64,000 bases of DNA from Halomonas denitrificans (GCA_019800895.1 JAHVKF010000002.1:372001-436000); one strand, 5' to 3'. Counted from the stretch's first letter, positions 19,588 to 29,808 are shown. Numbers and translations: made by a program. Notes: a model not told the origin generated them from the sequence alone.

Positions 19588-21021
19588 ATGCGAACCCATC
19601 CGATCGCCCCGTCCCTGCTGTCGATCCTGTGGACGTGCCTGCTCCCTCTCCTGTGCGCGGCGCCGACCGACGCTCTCGCCGAGGATGGGGTGCTGATCCG
19701 CGACGTCCGGATCGTGGACCCCGATGCCGCGACGGTCTCCGAGCCGCGCGACGTGGCGATTCTCGGCGGCTGGATCGTCGACGTCGAAGCCTTCGACGGC
19801 ATGGCCGCGGACGCCTACCGAACCGTCGATGCAGGAGGTCGCTGGCTGATCCCGGGGCTGGCCGAAATGCACGCCCACGTGCCGCCGGTCACCCCGCCCG
19901 ATTCCGGCTCGACCATCGACCCGACCGCCGCCCGGCATCGCGTGGACGACGTGCTCGCGCTGTTTCTCGCCCACGGCGTGACCACGATCCGCGGGATGCT
20001 CGGCGAGCCCGGCCACCTGGTGCTGCGCAGGCAACTGGCCGACGGCAGCCGCTTCGGACCGCGCCTGATCACCTCGGGACCTTCGCTGAACGGCACATCG
20101 GCACCGACTGCCGACGCCGCCCGGCGTCTGGTGCGACGCCAGGCCGAGGCCGGCTACGACCTGCTGAAGCTGCACCCCGGCCTGCTGCCGGACACGTTCG
20201 CCGCCCTGACCGCGGCGGCCGACGGGCTGGACATTCCCTTCGCGGGCCACGTGTCGGGCGCCGTCGGACTGGATCGCGCGCTGGCCGCGCGACAATGGAC
20301 CATCGACCACCTCGACGGCTATGCCCAGGCCCTGGTCCCCGAAGACCACCGGGCCCGCCGGACCGAGCCCGGGTTCTTCGGCATGGCGCTGGCCGATGCG
20401 CTGGACCCCGGGCGGATTCCCGAACTCGCCCGGGCCACGCGTTCCGCCGGCACCTGGAACGTGCCGACCCAGACCCTGATCGAGAACATCGCCGTCGGCG
20501 ACCCGGACGCGCTCGTCGCGCGGCCCGCGATGCGCTACGCGCCCGCTGCCACCATCGACCAGTGGCGGCGCCAGGTCGCCCAGCTGCGCGAGCCCTTCGG
20601 CAAGGACCAGCTGCAGCGCTTCGTCGAGGTCCGGCGGTCGCTGATCCTCGGCCTCCACGAGGCCGGTGCGGGCCTGTTGCTCGGCGCCGACGCGCCGCAG
20701 ATCTTCAACGTTCCCGGGGATGCCGCACACCACGAGCTGGAACTGCTGGTCGCCGCCGGGCTGACGCCGGCGGAGGCCCTGGCTACCGGCACCACTGCCC
20801 CGGCCCGCTTTCTCGACGAAGCCGCGGGCGGGTGCATCGCGCCGGGCTGCGTCGCCGACCTGGTCCTGCTCGACGGCGATCCCCTGGCCGATATCGGCAA
20901 CGTCCGCCGAATCCGCGCGGTGGTCCGGGCCGGCCGCTGGCTCGACCGCAACGACCTCGACCGGCGCCTCGCGGCAATCGCGCGTCGCGCCCGCCCCGAT
21001 GCGCCGACGGCGCCGGATTGA
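19588..21021 (+). CDS. Exported amidohydrolase-family protein (imidazolonepropionase-like)
   Basis: 477 residues with a signal peptide (LLSILWTCLLPLLCAAPTDALA). The amidohydrolase metal site is visible: GLAEMHAHVPP (HxH), a likely carboxylated-lysine region (YDLLKLHPG), GHVSG and IDHLDGY for later His ligands, and LLGADAP for the final Asp. The C-terminal sandwich motif GCVADLVLLDGDPLADI is typical of periplasmic imidazolonepropionase-like or prolidase-like hydrolases. The substrate is unknown. It is followed after 3 nt by an amidase, then hyuA, so the three probably form one transcript for cleaving amide or cyclic amide substrates. Confidence 0.85.
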   Translation: MRTHPIAPSLLSILWTCLLPLLCAAPTDALAEDGVLIRDVRIVDPDAATVSEPRDVAILGGWIVDVEAFDGMAADAYRTVDAGGRWLIPGLAEMHAHVPPVTPPDSGSTIDPTAARHRVDDVLALFLAHGVTTIRGMLGEPGHLVLRRQLADGSRFGPRLITSGPSLNGTSAPTADAARRLVRRQAEAGYDLLKLHPGLLPDTFAALTAAADGLDIPFAGHVSGAVGLDRALAARQWTIDHLDGYAQALVPEDHRARRTEPGFFGMALADALDPGRIPELARATRSAGTWNVPTQTLIENIAVGDPDALVARPAMRYAPAATIDQWRRQVAQLREPFGKDQLQRFVEVRRSLILGLHEAGAGLLLGADAPQIFNVPGDAAHHELELLVAAGLTPAEALATGTTAPARFLDEAAGGCIAPGCVADLVLLDGDPLADIGNVRRIRAVVRAGRWLDRNDLDRRLAAIARRARPDAPTAPD

Positions 21022-21024
21022 CTG

Positions 21025-21591
21025 ATGGCAGCGGACATCCGTACCGACCTGCTGCCCTACGCCGAACGCCTCGATCGCCGCGACCCGGCGAGCATCCGGC
21101 GGATCGTGATCCACGCCACCGAACTGCCGGACCTGGCCACGGCCCGGACCTATGGGGAGCGCATCCACCACGAACGTTCGCGCACGGGCAACAGCGGGCA
21201 CTTCTACGTCGACCGCGACGGTCGCATCGAGCGCTGGGTGCCGATCGACCGTATCGCCCACCACGTGCGCGGCCACAACGCCGACAGCATCGGCATCGAG
21301 CTGGTCAACAGGGGCCGCTACCCGGACTGGTTCGACAGCCGCAGCCAGGACTGGACCGAGCCCTATCCGGACGCGCAGATCGATGCCCTGGTCGCACTGG
21401 TCCGCGCACTCGAACGGCAGCTGCCCGCGCTCGAGGAACTCGCCGGTCACGACCAACTCGATCTCGACCGGGTCGAGGCCAGCGACGATCCGCGGAGAAC
21501 GGTCCGGCGAAAGACCGACCCCGGCCCGGCGTTTCCCTGGGACCGTCTGACCGACGAGACCGGGCTGCCGCGGTTGTCGACCGAGCGATGA
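21025..21591 (+). CDS. AmpD-like N-acetylmuramoyl-L-alanine amidase
   Basis: 188 residues without a signal peptide. Amidase_2 features: IRRIVIHATE (zinc His), SGHFYVDRDGRIERWVP, AHHVRGHNADSIGIELVN, GHDQLD and KTDPGPAFPW (the AmpD-type final ligand region). It is expected to cleave the lactyl-amide bond of muropeptides in the cytoplasm during peptidoglycan recycling. It starts 3 nt after the amidohydrolase stop, and its own stop overlaps the hyuA start (ATGA). Confidence 0.88.
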   Translation: MAADIRTDLLPYAERLDRRDPASIRRIVIHATELPDLATARTYGERIHHERSRTGNSGHFYVDRDGRIERWVPIDRIAHHVRGHNADSIGIELVNRGRYPDWFDSRSQDWTEPYPDAQIDALVALVRALERQLPALEELAGHDQLDLDRVEASDDPRRTVRRKTDPGPAFPWDRLTDETGLPRLSTER

Positions 21592-23543
21592 CGATGAAGA
21601 ACGCAGAACCCGTACGGGTCGGTGTCGACACCGGCGGCACGTTCACCGACTTCGTCGCGCTCATCGCCGGACGGCTGACGACCGCCAAGGTGCTGTCCAC
21701 GCCGGACGACCCGGCGCGCGCCATCCTCGAAGGCCTGGAACGGCTGGGGATCGCGCCCGAGCAGGCCGACCTGGTCCACGGCACCACCGTCGGCACCAAT
21801 GCCGTGCTCGAGGACCGCGGCGCACCGGCCGCGTTCGTGACCTCCACGGGCTTCGCCGACCTGCTGACGCTCGGGCGCCAGAACCGCGACGCGCTGTATG
21901 CCCTCGAACAGCCCCCGGTGGACCCGCCGGTGCCGCCCGAGCGCTGCTTCGAGATCGCCGCCCGGACCGCGGCGGACGGCCGGAACCTCGCCACGCCAAG
22001 CGACCGGGACCTGGCTGACCTGGCGCACGCGATCGAGGCCAGCGGCGCGGAGGCCGTCGCCGTCTGCCTGCTGTTTTCCTGGCTCGAGCCGACGCTCGAG
22101 CAGCGCATCGCCGACGCCCTGCCCGAGCGTATCCCCGTGTCGTGCTCGCACCGGGTGCTGCCCGAGATCCGCGAGTACGAACGCGGCATCGCGACCTGGC
22201 TGAACGCCTCGATCGCCCCCCGCCTGGCCGGCTATCTCGGCCGCCTGGCCGATGCGCTGGACGGCGGCCGCCTGGCCGTCATGCAGTCCAGCGGGCTGAC
22301 GATCTCGGCCGACCAGGCCGCCGAGCGCGCGGTCCACCTGCTTCTGTCCGGTCCTGCCGGTGGCCTGGCCGCCGCAGCGCACGTCGGCCGCCAGCTCGAC
22401 GAATCGAGGCTGCTGACCTTCGACATGGGCGGAACCTCGACCGACGTGGCGCTGCTCGAGGGCCGGCCCAGGTTGACCGCCGAGGGTCGAATCGGTCGCT
22501 ATCCGGTCGCCGTGCCGATGGTCGACATGCACACGATCGGCGCGGGCGGCGGCTCGATCGCGCGCATCGACGCCGGCGGCCTGATCCAGGTCGGTCCCCG
22601 CTCGGCCGGCGCGGACCCGGGGCCGGCCTGCTACGGCCGCGGGGGCACCGAGGCCACGGTGACCGATGCCAACCTGCTGCTCGGCCGGATCCCGGCCGCC
22701 GTGAAGCTCGGCGGCCGGCACGCGCTGGACGTCGATGCGGCCCGCGCCGCCATGCAGCGCCTGGCCGAGAACGCCGGACTGGACGTGGACGCCGCCGCGG
22801 CCGGGGTGATTCGCATCGCCAACGAACACATGAGCCGCGCGCTGCGCGTGATGTCGGCCGAGCGCGGGCTCGATCCCGGCCGCTGCCGCCTGGCCTGCTT
22901 CGGCGGCGCCGGCGGACTGCACGTCTGCGAGCTGGCCGAGAGTCTCGGCATGCGCCGTGCCGTGGTCCCGGCGAGATCCGGGGTGCTGTCGGCCCTGGGC
23001 ATGCTGGTCGCCGAACCCGGCCGCCAGATCACCGCCAGCGTGCTGACGGCCGCCGAAGGGCTGGATGCCGACCGGGCCGACGAGGTCTTCGCGCCGCTGG
23101 AGGCCCGCGCACGCGAGGAGCTGATCGCGGAAGGCACCGCCGCGGACCGGATCGAGTTCCGGCGCCGTGCAGCGTGCCGCTACTCTGGCCAGAGCGCGTC
23201 CCTGGAGCTCGACATCGCGCCGCCCGACGCGCTGGCCGAGCGCTTCCATGCGGCGCACGAGGCCGCCTTCGGCCATCGCCTCGACCTGCCGGTGGAATGG
23301 GTCACGGCCCGGCTCGACGCCCGCGGACCTGCCCGCCTCGACCGCGTGCCGCCGCCGGACGACGTGGTCGAGGTGCCCGCCGACGCCGGCGACGTGCCCC
23401 TGTTCGCCCGTGGCGACGTCCCCGAGTCCGGCCTCGCGGGCCCGGCCATCGTCCTCGACGCCGATGCCACCACCTGGGTCGCCGAGGGCTGGACCGCTCG
23501 CCGGTCGTCCGACGGCCACCTGCTGCTCGATCGAGCCGGGTAG
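21588..23543 (+). CDS. Hydantoinase/oxoprolinase family protein, A subunit
   Basis: 651 residues of the HyuA/OplA ATPase fold: VGVDTGGTFTDFVAL at the N-terminus, LVHGTTVGTNAVLE, LLSGPAGG, LLTFDMGGTSTDVALLEG, and SAGADPGPACYGRGG. HyuA uses ATP to open hydantoin or 5-oxoproline rings, normally together with a HyuB subunit. No hyuB is present on either side; the next gene is msrB. The adjacent AmpD-like amidase and amidohydrolase suggest handling of cyclic amide or peptidoglycan-derived compounds, which is an inference. Confidence 0.88.
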   Translation: MTMKNAEPVRVGVDTGGTFTDFVALIAGRLTTAKVLSTPDDPARAILEGLERLGIAPEQADLVHGTTVGTNAVLEDRGAPAAFVTSTGFADLLTLGRQNRDALYALEQPPVDPPVPPERCFEIAARTAADGRNLATPSDRDLADLAHAIEASGAEAVAVCLLFSWLEPTLEQRIADALPERIPVSCSHRVLPEIREYERGIATWLNASIAPRLAGYLGRLADALDGGRLAVMQSSGLTISADQAAERAVHLLLSGPAGGLAAAAHVGRQLDESRLLTFDMGGTSTDVALLEGRPRLTAEGRIGRYPVAVPMVDMHTIGAGGGSIARIDAGGLIQVGPRSAGADPGPACYGRGGTEATVTDANLLLGRIPAAVKLGGRHALDVDAARAAMQRLAENAGLDVDAAAAGVIRIANEHMSRALRVMSAERGLDPGRCRLACFGGAGGLHVCELAESLGMRRAVVPARSGVLSALGMLVAEPGRQITASVLTAAEGLDADRADEVFAPLEARAREELIAEGTAADRIEFRRRAACRYSGQSASLELDIAPPDALAERFHAAHEAAFGHRLDLPVEWVTARLDARGPARLDRVPPPDDVVEVPADAGDVPLFARGDVPESGLAGPAIVLDADATTWVAEGWTARRSSDGHLLLDRAG

Positions 23544-23657
23544 GCCATCCCGCCACGCCCCTGCGCAAGATTCTCACGCGTTTCGCGGTCTACTCCGAGC
23601 ACGGAATGGAACCCATCGCGCGACCGGACGAGCGCTCCGGTTGCTGCTTCAGAACGG

Positions 23658-24164
23658 ATGCACCCGATGACCGACGACCGAACGACCCGCGACGGACCCT
23701 CCCGAACGCGCGACTACCGCAGGACGCCCGAAGCCGTCGAGGCGCTGACCGACGAGCAGTACCGTGTGACCCAGGAGAACGGTACCGAGTACCCGGGCAC
23801 CGGCGAGTACCTGGACAACGACGAGCCCGGCATCTACGTCGACATCGTCTCCGGTGAACCCCTGTTCGCCTCCTCGGCCAAGTTCGATGCGGGCTGCGGC
23901 TGGCCGAGCTTCTCCAAGCCCATCGAACCGGCCAACGTCAACGAGCTGCGCGATGCGAGTCACGGCATGATCCGCACGGAAGTCCGCAGCGCCCACGGCG
24001 ACAGCCATCTCGGCCACGTCTTTCCCGACGGCCCCCAGGACCGGGGCGGACTTCGCTACTGCATCAATTCGGCTTCGCTGCGCTTCGTTCACCGCGACGA
24101 CATGGAAGCCGAGGGCTACGGCGAGTACATCGACCAGGTGGAGGAGCGGCGAGATGGCGACTGA
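23658..24164 (+). CDS. msrB: Methionine-R-sulfoxide reductase MsrB (zinc-less form)
   Basis: 168 residues. Catalytic motif [11 protein letters not shown] (Cys), resolving-Cys region [11 protein letters not shown], and [13 protein letters not shown]. The CxxC zinc-binding pairs found in many MsrB proteins are absent ([12 protein letters not shown] lacks them). It reduces protein methionine-R-sulfoxide and free sulfoxide in the cytoplasm. Start could also be the ATG at 23667. It overlaps msrA by 11 nt, so both stereoisomers are handled by one operon. Confidence 0.93.
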   Translation: MHPMTDDRTTRDGPSRTRDYRRTPEAVEALTDEQYRVTQENGTEYPGTGEYLDNDEPGIYVDIVSGEPLFASSAKFDAGCGWPSFSKPIEPANVNELRDASHGMIRTEVRSAHGDSHLGHVFPDGPQDRGGLRYCINSASLRFVHRDDMEAEGYGEYIDQVEERRDGD

Positions 24165-24675
24165 AAGCAAGACGGAACGCGCCGTGCTTGCCGGCGGCTG
24201 CTTCTGGGGCATGCAGGACCTCATCCGCCGGCTGCCCGGCATCCTCGAGACGCGCGTCGGCTACACGGGCGGCGACGTGCCGAACGCGACCTACCGGAAC
24301 CACGGCACCCACGCCGAAGGCATCGAGATCCGCTTCGATCCCGAACGGATCTCGTACCGGCGGATCCTCGAATACTTCTTCCAGATCCACGACCCGACCA
24401 CGCCGAACCGCCAGGGCAACGACCGGGGCCCGTCCTACCGCTCGGCGATCTACTACGTCGACGAGCGGCAGCGGGAGGTCGCGCTCGACACGATCGCCGA
24501 CGTCGAGGCCTCGGGCCTCTGGCCGGGCAAGGTAGTGACCGAGGTCGAACCGGTCGGTGCGTTCTGGGAGGCCGAACCGGAACATCAGGATTATCTGCTG
24601 CGCTATCCGAACGGCTACACCTGCCATTTTCCACGTCCCGAATGGGTCCTGCCGCGCCGGACGGCGGGCGCCTGA
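24154..24675 (+). CDS. msrA: Peptide-methionine (S)-S-oxide reductase MsrA
   Basis: 173 residues. The catalytic motif GGCFWG lies near the N-terminus, followed by [37 protein letters not shown] and YRSAIYY. The family-typical HQDYL near the C-terminus is present. It reduces the S-epimer of methionine sulfoxide, complementing MsrB, whose reading frame it overlaps. Confidence 0.96.
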   Translation: MATESKTERAVLAGGCFWGMQDLIRRLPGILETRVGYTGGDVPNATYRNHGTHAEGIEIRFDPERISYRRILEYFFQIHDPTTPNRQGNDRGPSYRSAIYYVDERQREVALDTIADVEASGLWPGKVVTEVEPVGAFWEAEPEHQDYLLRYPNGYTCHFPRPEWVLPRRTAGA

Positions 24676-24721
24676 CCTTCGGCGGGCGCGAAATCCCGCT
24701 CAAAATCCCACAAAAATGTGA

Positions 24722-24750
24722 TGGAAAACACGCTTTCGGCGTGACATACT
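24722..24750 (+). promoter_or_regulatory. Putative sigma-70 promoter of the large surface-protein gene
   Basis: TGGAAA (24722-24727), 17-nt spacer, CATACT (24745-24750). Both hexamers match the consensus at four of six positions. The surrounding ~60 nt are markedly more AT-rich than neighbouring DNA. The gene start is 66 nt downstream, behind an AGGGAG ribosome-binding site. Confidence 0.4.
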
Positions 24751-24816
24751 CCCAGGTCTTCTGTGGGGGCGCAGTTGCCGGATCGGCCCCCACGCCGGCT
24801 ACGGAGGGAGTTCCGG

Positions 24817-27800
24817 ATGCGTGATTCGACCCTGGCACGTGGTGCCTTCGCCGCCCTGACCGTGGCGTTCGTCGCGGGACTCGCGTTGTTCTCCGCCCCG
24901 CTGGCCGCGCAGGCCCCGGACCCGGTCTACGACGTACTCGTCGACCTCGACCGGAACGCATCCACCGGCTGCAGCGCGACCTACACCGGCTCCGCGCCCG
25001 AACCGGGCTTCGAGCGCCGGCTCCGCGCCACGCTGGATGTCGATACGCAGACCATTGTTTCGGTGGACCTGCAGAGCTGCGACGGTGTCGCCTTCCAGAC
25101 CGTGATGGCCCTGGGCGGCGCCTACCCGGCCGGCCTGAACGTCGGCGTCGGCGGAACCGACGTCATCGAACTGGCGGTTACTCGCGACGCGCTCGGCGCC
25201 GGCAGCCAGGCGCTGATCCGCCTCGCTTTCGCCGCCGACAACTTCACCGGCTCCGACCTCCTGACCACGATCGACGGGTCCGGGGCCGGACCGGGCATCT
25301 TCCTCGGCCTGCCCATTTCGGTCCCGACGCTGTCGATCCTGGGCCTGCTCGTGCTCGCCGTGCTCGTCACGGCCATCGCCTGGCGCGCGCACCGTCGTGC
25401 GGGCCAGCTCGGCGCGGTCGGTCTGGTCCTGCTGGTGGCCACGGTGGCCTGGGCCATGAACTTTTCCGCCGACGGCGATGTTTCCGACTGGGCAGGTCGC
25501 ACGCCTTCGGCGTCGGACCCTGCCGGCGACGCCACCGACGGTTCGGCCGTGATCGACCTGCGCGAGGCCTTTGCCGCCTTCGAGGACGGCGGCCTGTTCT
25601 TCCGCATCGACGTGACCGATATCGAGAACCAGCCGCCGGTGGTCGTCGACGACGCCTACGCCACGGACGAAGACACGCCGCTGAGCGTGGCCGCGCCCGG
25701 CGTGCTGGCCAACGACAGCGACCCCGACGGCGACCCGATCACGGCGGTGCTGCAGACCGGGCCGGGCAACGCCCAGGCGTTCACGCTCAACGCCGACGGC
25801 AGCTTCGACTACACGCCGGCCGCCGACTTCAACGGCAGCGACAGCTTCACCTACGTCGCCAACGACGGCCAGGCCGATTCCTCGGTCGCCACGGTGGCGA
25901 TCACGGTCAACGCGGTCAACGATCCGCCGGTGGCGCAGGACGACAGCGCGACCACGCTCGAGGACAATCCGGTGCCGGTCGATGTGCTGGCCAATGACAG
26001 CGACATCGACGGCAGCCTCGACCCCGCCAGCGTCGCGATCACAACGCCGCCGGCCAACGGGGGAACGACCGTCGACCCCGGCACCGGGGTGGTCACCTAC
26101 ACCAAGACCGGCGACTTCAACGGCACGGATTCCTTTGTCTACGAAGTCTGCGACGACGGCACGCCGCTGCCGGCCGAATGCGCGAGCGCAACGGTCACGA
26201 TCGACGTCCAGGCGGTCAACGATGCGCCCAGCTTCACGCCCGGGCCGGACCCGACCGTGCTCGAGGACGCGGGCGCGCAGACGGTTGCCGCGTGGGCGAC
26301 CGCGATCAGCGCCGGTCCGCCCGACGAGGCGGGCCAGGTGCTCACCTTCAACGTCACCGGCAACGACAACCCGGGCCTGTTCAGCGCCGGTCCGGCGATC
26401 GACGCCGGCAGCGGCGACCTGACCTTCACGCCGGCCGCCGACGCCAACGGCAGCGCGACGATCACGATCACGCTGTCCGATGACGGCGGCACCGCAAATG
26501 GCGGCGTCGACACCTCGCCGCCGGCGATCTTCACGATCACCGTCGACCCGGTCAACGATGCGCCGACCTTCACCCCGGGCGGCGACGTCAGCGTGCTCGA
26601 GGACAGCGGCGCGTACAGCCAGCCCTGGGCCAGCGCCATCTCGCCCGGTCCGGCCGACGAATCCGGCCAGGTCGTCAGCTTCCCGATCACCGGAAACACG
26701 GATCCGGCCCTTTTCGCCGCCGGCCCCTCGATCGCGGCCGACGGTACGCTGAGCTTCACGCCGGCCGCCGACGCCAACGGCAGCGCAACGATCACCGTCG
26801 TCGCGATGGACGACGGCGGCACCGCGAACGGCGGGGTCGACACTTCGGCGCCGGCCAGCTTCGTGATCGACCTCACCGCCGTCAACGACGCCCCGAGCTT
26901 CACCGCCGGCCCCGACGTGTCCAGCGACGAGGACGCCGGGCCCCAGACCGATGCGGGCTGGGCGACCGCGATCGACCCGGGCGCGCCGGACGAGGGCGGC
27001 CAGGTGCTGACCTTCAACGTGGTCGGAAACGACAATCCGACGCTGTTCGCCGCCGGCCCCTCGATCGACCCGGGGAGCGGCGACCTGACCTACACGGCCG
27101 CCCCGAACGCCAACGGCGTCGCCAACATCACGATCACCCTGTCCGACGACGGCGGCACCGCCAACGGCGGCGTCGATACCTCGCCGCCGGCGACGTTCTC
27201 GATCACGGTCAATCCGATCAACGATCCGCCGACCGTGACCGCTCCCGGGCCCTTCGACGTGCTCGGCAACGTCCGGATCCAGGTCACCGACGGCGCCGAC
27301 GACCTGCTGGCCAACGCCAGCGACGCGGCCGATGGGCCGGGAGCCCTGCCGCTGTTCATCGGCGGCACCGTGCCGGCCACCACGGTCCAGGGCGGCGACC
27401 TGTCGATCAACACCGCCGACGGCACGTTCAGCTACAACCCGCCGGCCGGGTTCACGGGTGCCGACAGCTTCGACTACCAGGTCTGCGACAACGGTACGCC
27501 GGGCAGCGCCTGCAGCGCCGCCGTGACCGTCGATCTCACGGTGACCGACCGGATCTGGTTCGTCGATCCGGCCGCGCCCGCCGGCGGCGACGGCCGGCTG
27601 GCCACGCCGTTCAACGACATCGACCTGCTCGACGCCGTCAACGACGGGGTCGGGACCAACCCCGGCCCCGGCGATGCACTGTTCGTCGATTCCGGCGCTC
27701 AGACCGGCAGCCTGACGCTCCTGGCCGGCCAGCGCCTGTTCGGCGCCGCGGCGAGCGCGCCCCTGGCCACCATGGCCGGCGTCACCGTGCCGCCCTACAG

Positions 27801-29775
27801 CGATCCCCTGCCGGCCTCGCCGGCCGCCGCGCCGGAACTCGCGAACCCGGGCGGAACCGTGCTGACGCTGGGCAGCGACAACCTGCTCCGCGGCGTACAC
27901 ATCGGCGACAGCATCACCGACATCGTCGGCAACGGATTCGGCACCCTGACCGTGTCGGAAACGCAGCTGCTTGGCACCGGCACCGCGCTCGACCTGAACA
28001 ACGGCACCGTGATCGACGGCGCGGGCAGCGGCGGCTTCACCACCGTGACATCGACCTCCGCATCGACCAACCTGCGGCTGTTCGCGATCGACGGTAGCCC
28101 GACGCTGGGCACCGGGTCGCTGGGCGGCGCCACCGGCTCGGCCGTGATCATCGACGGCGGCACGGCGACCCTGAGCTACGCCGGCTCCATCACCGCAACG
28201 ACCGGGATCGCTCCAGCGGTCTCGATCCGCAACCGGGCGGGCGGCAGCGTCGAGCTCTCGGGCTCGATCACGTCGACCACCGGCGGCATCGAGCTGGATT
28301 CGAACGGCCCATCGAGCGTGACGCTTTCGGGAACGCTGGACATCGATACCAGCGCAACGCCGGGCATCGCCGGCCTGGTCGCGACCAACGGCGGCACGCT
28401 GAACGTGACCGGCCCCGGCAACCGGATCAGCACCGCCGGCGCCCGCGCGATCGACGTGGCCAACGTGACCCTCGGTGCCGCGGGCGCGAGCTTCGAGAGC
28501 GTCTCGGCCAGCGGCGGCGATCACGGCATCCGGCTGCTCGGCACCGGCGCCGGCGCGTTCAGCATCAACGGCGCCGGCGGCGCGTGCACCCTGGGCACCG
28601 CGGTCTGCTCCGGCGGGCGCATTGAAAACACCACCAGCCACGGTCTGCTGCTGCAGAACGCGGCCAACGTCACGCTGCGCAACCTCCGGGTCGATGCGAC
28701 CGGCGACGCCAACGACGAGAACGGCATCGAGATCGTCGACCCGTCCGGCACCTGGCTCATCGACAGCAGCGCGATCAGCGACGCGGCCGACGACGCGATC
28801 GAACTCGGCTTCACCGGCGCCGGCACCCTGGCCTCGCTGACCGTGACCAACAGCGAACTGGACGGCATCGGCGACTTCCCGGGGGGCGTCTACGCGATGG
28901 GCGCGGGCAACGGCTTCGCCGGCGCGGCGCTCGACCTGGACATCGCCAACGGCGGCACGCTCGGCACCCTGACGCTGAACGGCCTGACCCTCACCGACTT
29001 CGACGGCCGCGGCATCAGCATCGATGTCGGCACGAGCGCGACCTCGGGCACGCTCTCCGGCGGCTCGGTCGACAACATCAGCATGAACGGCATCGGCACG
29101 CTGGGCTTCGTGTTCAACGGCGACGGCACCGGCGTCGGCGTGCTCGACTTCGCCGACTCGTCGATCGCCAACGTCGACAATTCGTCGGCGCTGGTGTCCC
29201 AGTCCAACGGCAACGCGTCGATCACGCTGGGCGCCGCGCGCACCACGGCCTCGGTGGTCAACGAGAGCTTCTTCGGCGTCAGCTGCAAGCGGCTGGTCAA
29301 CGACGGCAACGTGGTTGCCGACACGCCCCAGCTCTCGGTCACGCTCGACAGCCACGGCTGCACCGACGGCGGCGACGCCGAGCCGCTGTTCGCCACCGGG
29401 CGCGGCAGTCAGGGCCGCTTCGACCTGCAGAGCACGAACAACACGCTGCTGGCCGCGCCGGGCACCTTCATCCACGGCTCCTACATCCAGGCCGGCAACG
29501 GCACGGCGGGCGAAGCCGACACGGTCTGCCTGGACAAGAGCGGCAACGACAGCGACGGCGCCGACGGCGAGCCGGGGATCCGGCTGGTGCAGTTCGGTGG
29601 AACCACCTACCATCTCGAGGGCTTCGCCGGCACCGGCACCAGTGCCGTGTCCGTGGAGTCGTTCATCGATACGCAGAACCCGCTGTCCACCCCGGGCTCG
29701 GACGTCGACGACTTCACCGGCGTGGTGAATTTCAGCACGCCGGCGGCACCCTGCAACACGCCCGCGGTGCCCTGA
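24817..29775 (+). CDS. Large secreted protein with cadherin-like repeats and a beta-helix region
   Basis: 1652 residues. Order: signal peptide (1-33, ending AQA); a ~130-residue domain; an IPTL-type sorting motif (VPTLSILGL, residues 169-177) with a hydrophobic helix and an Arg/His cluster; a second hydrophobic helix (~199-213); six cadherin/Ig-like repeats (starting near 270, 369, 467, 579, 689 and 801), each introduced by a VNDPP/VNDAP junction; a Gly/Ala/Thr-rich region from ~911 that looks like a right-handed beta-helix; and an acidic C-terminal domain with two cysteines. Likely a surface-exposed or secreted adhesin-like protein. Three tail-collar genes follow directly. It is unusual to have an exosortase/rhombosortase-like IPTL signal inside the chain rather than at the end. 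The binding target is unknown. Confidence 0.8.
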   Translation: MRDSTLARGAFAALTVAFVAGLALFSAPLAAQAPDPVYDVLVDLDRNASTGCSATYTGSAPEPGFERRLRATLDVDTQTIVSVDLQSCDGVAFQTVMALGGAYPAGLNVGVGGTDVIELAVTRDALGAGSQALIRLAFAADNFTGSDLLTTIDGSGAGPGIFLGLPISVPTLSILGLLVLAVLVTAIAWRAHRRAGQLGAVGLVLLVATVAWAMNFSADGDVSDWAGRTPSASDPAGDATDGSAVIDLREAFAAFEDGGLFFRIDVTDIENQPPVVVDDAYATDEDTPLSVAAPGVLANDSDPDGDPITAVLQTGPGNAQAFTLNADGSFDYTPAADFNGSDSFTYVANDGQADSSVATVAITVNAVNDPPVAQDDSATTLEDNPVPVDVLANDSDIDGSLDPASVAITTPPANGGTTVDPGTGVVTYTKTGDFNGTDSFVYEVCDDGTPLPAECASATVTIDVQAVNDAPSFTPGPDPTVLEDAGAQTVAAWATAISAGPPDEAGQVLTFNVTGNDNPGLFSAGPAIDAGSGDLTFTPAADANGSATITITLSDDGGTANGGVDTSPPAIFTITVDPVNDAPTFTPGGDVSVLEDSGAYSQPWASAISPGPADESGQVVSFPITGNTDPALFAAGPSIAADGTLSFTPAADANGSATITVVAMDDGGTANGGVDTSAPASFVIDLTAVNDAPSFTAGPDVSSDEDAGPQTDAGWATAIDPGAPDEGGQVLTFNVVGNDNPTLFAAGPSIDPGSGDLTYTAAPNANGVANITITLSDDGGTANGGVDTSPPATFSITVNPINDPPTVTAPGPFDVLGNVRIQVTDGADDLLANASDAADGPGALPLFIGGTVPATTVQGGDLSINTADGTFSYNPPAGFTGADSFDYQVCDNGTPGSACSAAVTVDLTVTDRIWFVDPAAPAGGDGRLATPFNDIDLLDAVNDGVGTNPGPGDALFVDSGAQTGSLTLLAGQRLFGAAASAPLATMAGVTVPPYSDPLPASPAAAPELANPGGTVLTLGSDNLLRGVHIGDSITDIVGNGFGTLTVSETQLLGTGTALDLNNGTVIDGAGSGGFTTVTSTSASTNLRLFAIDGSPTLGTGSLGGATGSAVIIDGGTATLSYAGSITATTGIAPAVSIRNRAGGSVELSGSITSTTGGIELDSNGPSSVTLSGTLDIDTSATPGIAGLVATNGGTLNVTGPGNRISTAGARAIDVANVTLGAAGASFESVSASGGDHGIRLLGTGAGAFSINGAGGACTLGTAVCSGGRIENTTSHGLLLQNAANVTLRNLRVDATGDANDENGIEIVDPSGTWLIDSSAISDAADDAIELGFTGAGTLASLTVTNSELDGIGDFPGGVYAMGAGNGFAGAALDLDIANGGTLGTLTLNGLTLTDFDGRGISIDVGTSATSGTLSGGSVDNISMNGIGTLGFVFNGDGTGVGVLDFADSSIANVDNSSALVSQSNGNASITLGAARTTASVVNESFFGVSCKRLVNDGNVVADTPQLSVTLDSHGCTDGGDAEPLFATGRGSQGRFDLQSTNNTLLAAPGTFIHGSYIQAGNGTAGEADTVCLDKSGNDSDGADGEPGIRLVQFGGTTYHLEGFAGTGTSAVSVESFIDTQNPLSTPGSDVDDFTGVVNFSTPAAPCNTPAVP

Positions 29776-29808
29776 GGCACCCGGCCCATCGACGAGGAGT
29801 ACGAAACC

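Noticed and set aside
24715-24740. CRP site (TGTGA...) upstream of the giant surface-protein gene
   Set aside because: The left half TGTGA is present but the right half does not match TCACA at the required spacing.
24799-29613. A ~1600-codon minus-strand open frame opposite the giant surface-protein gene
   Set aside because: It mirrors the repeat structure of the plus-strand gene, with no signal peptide or domain of its own.
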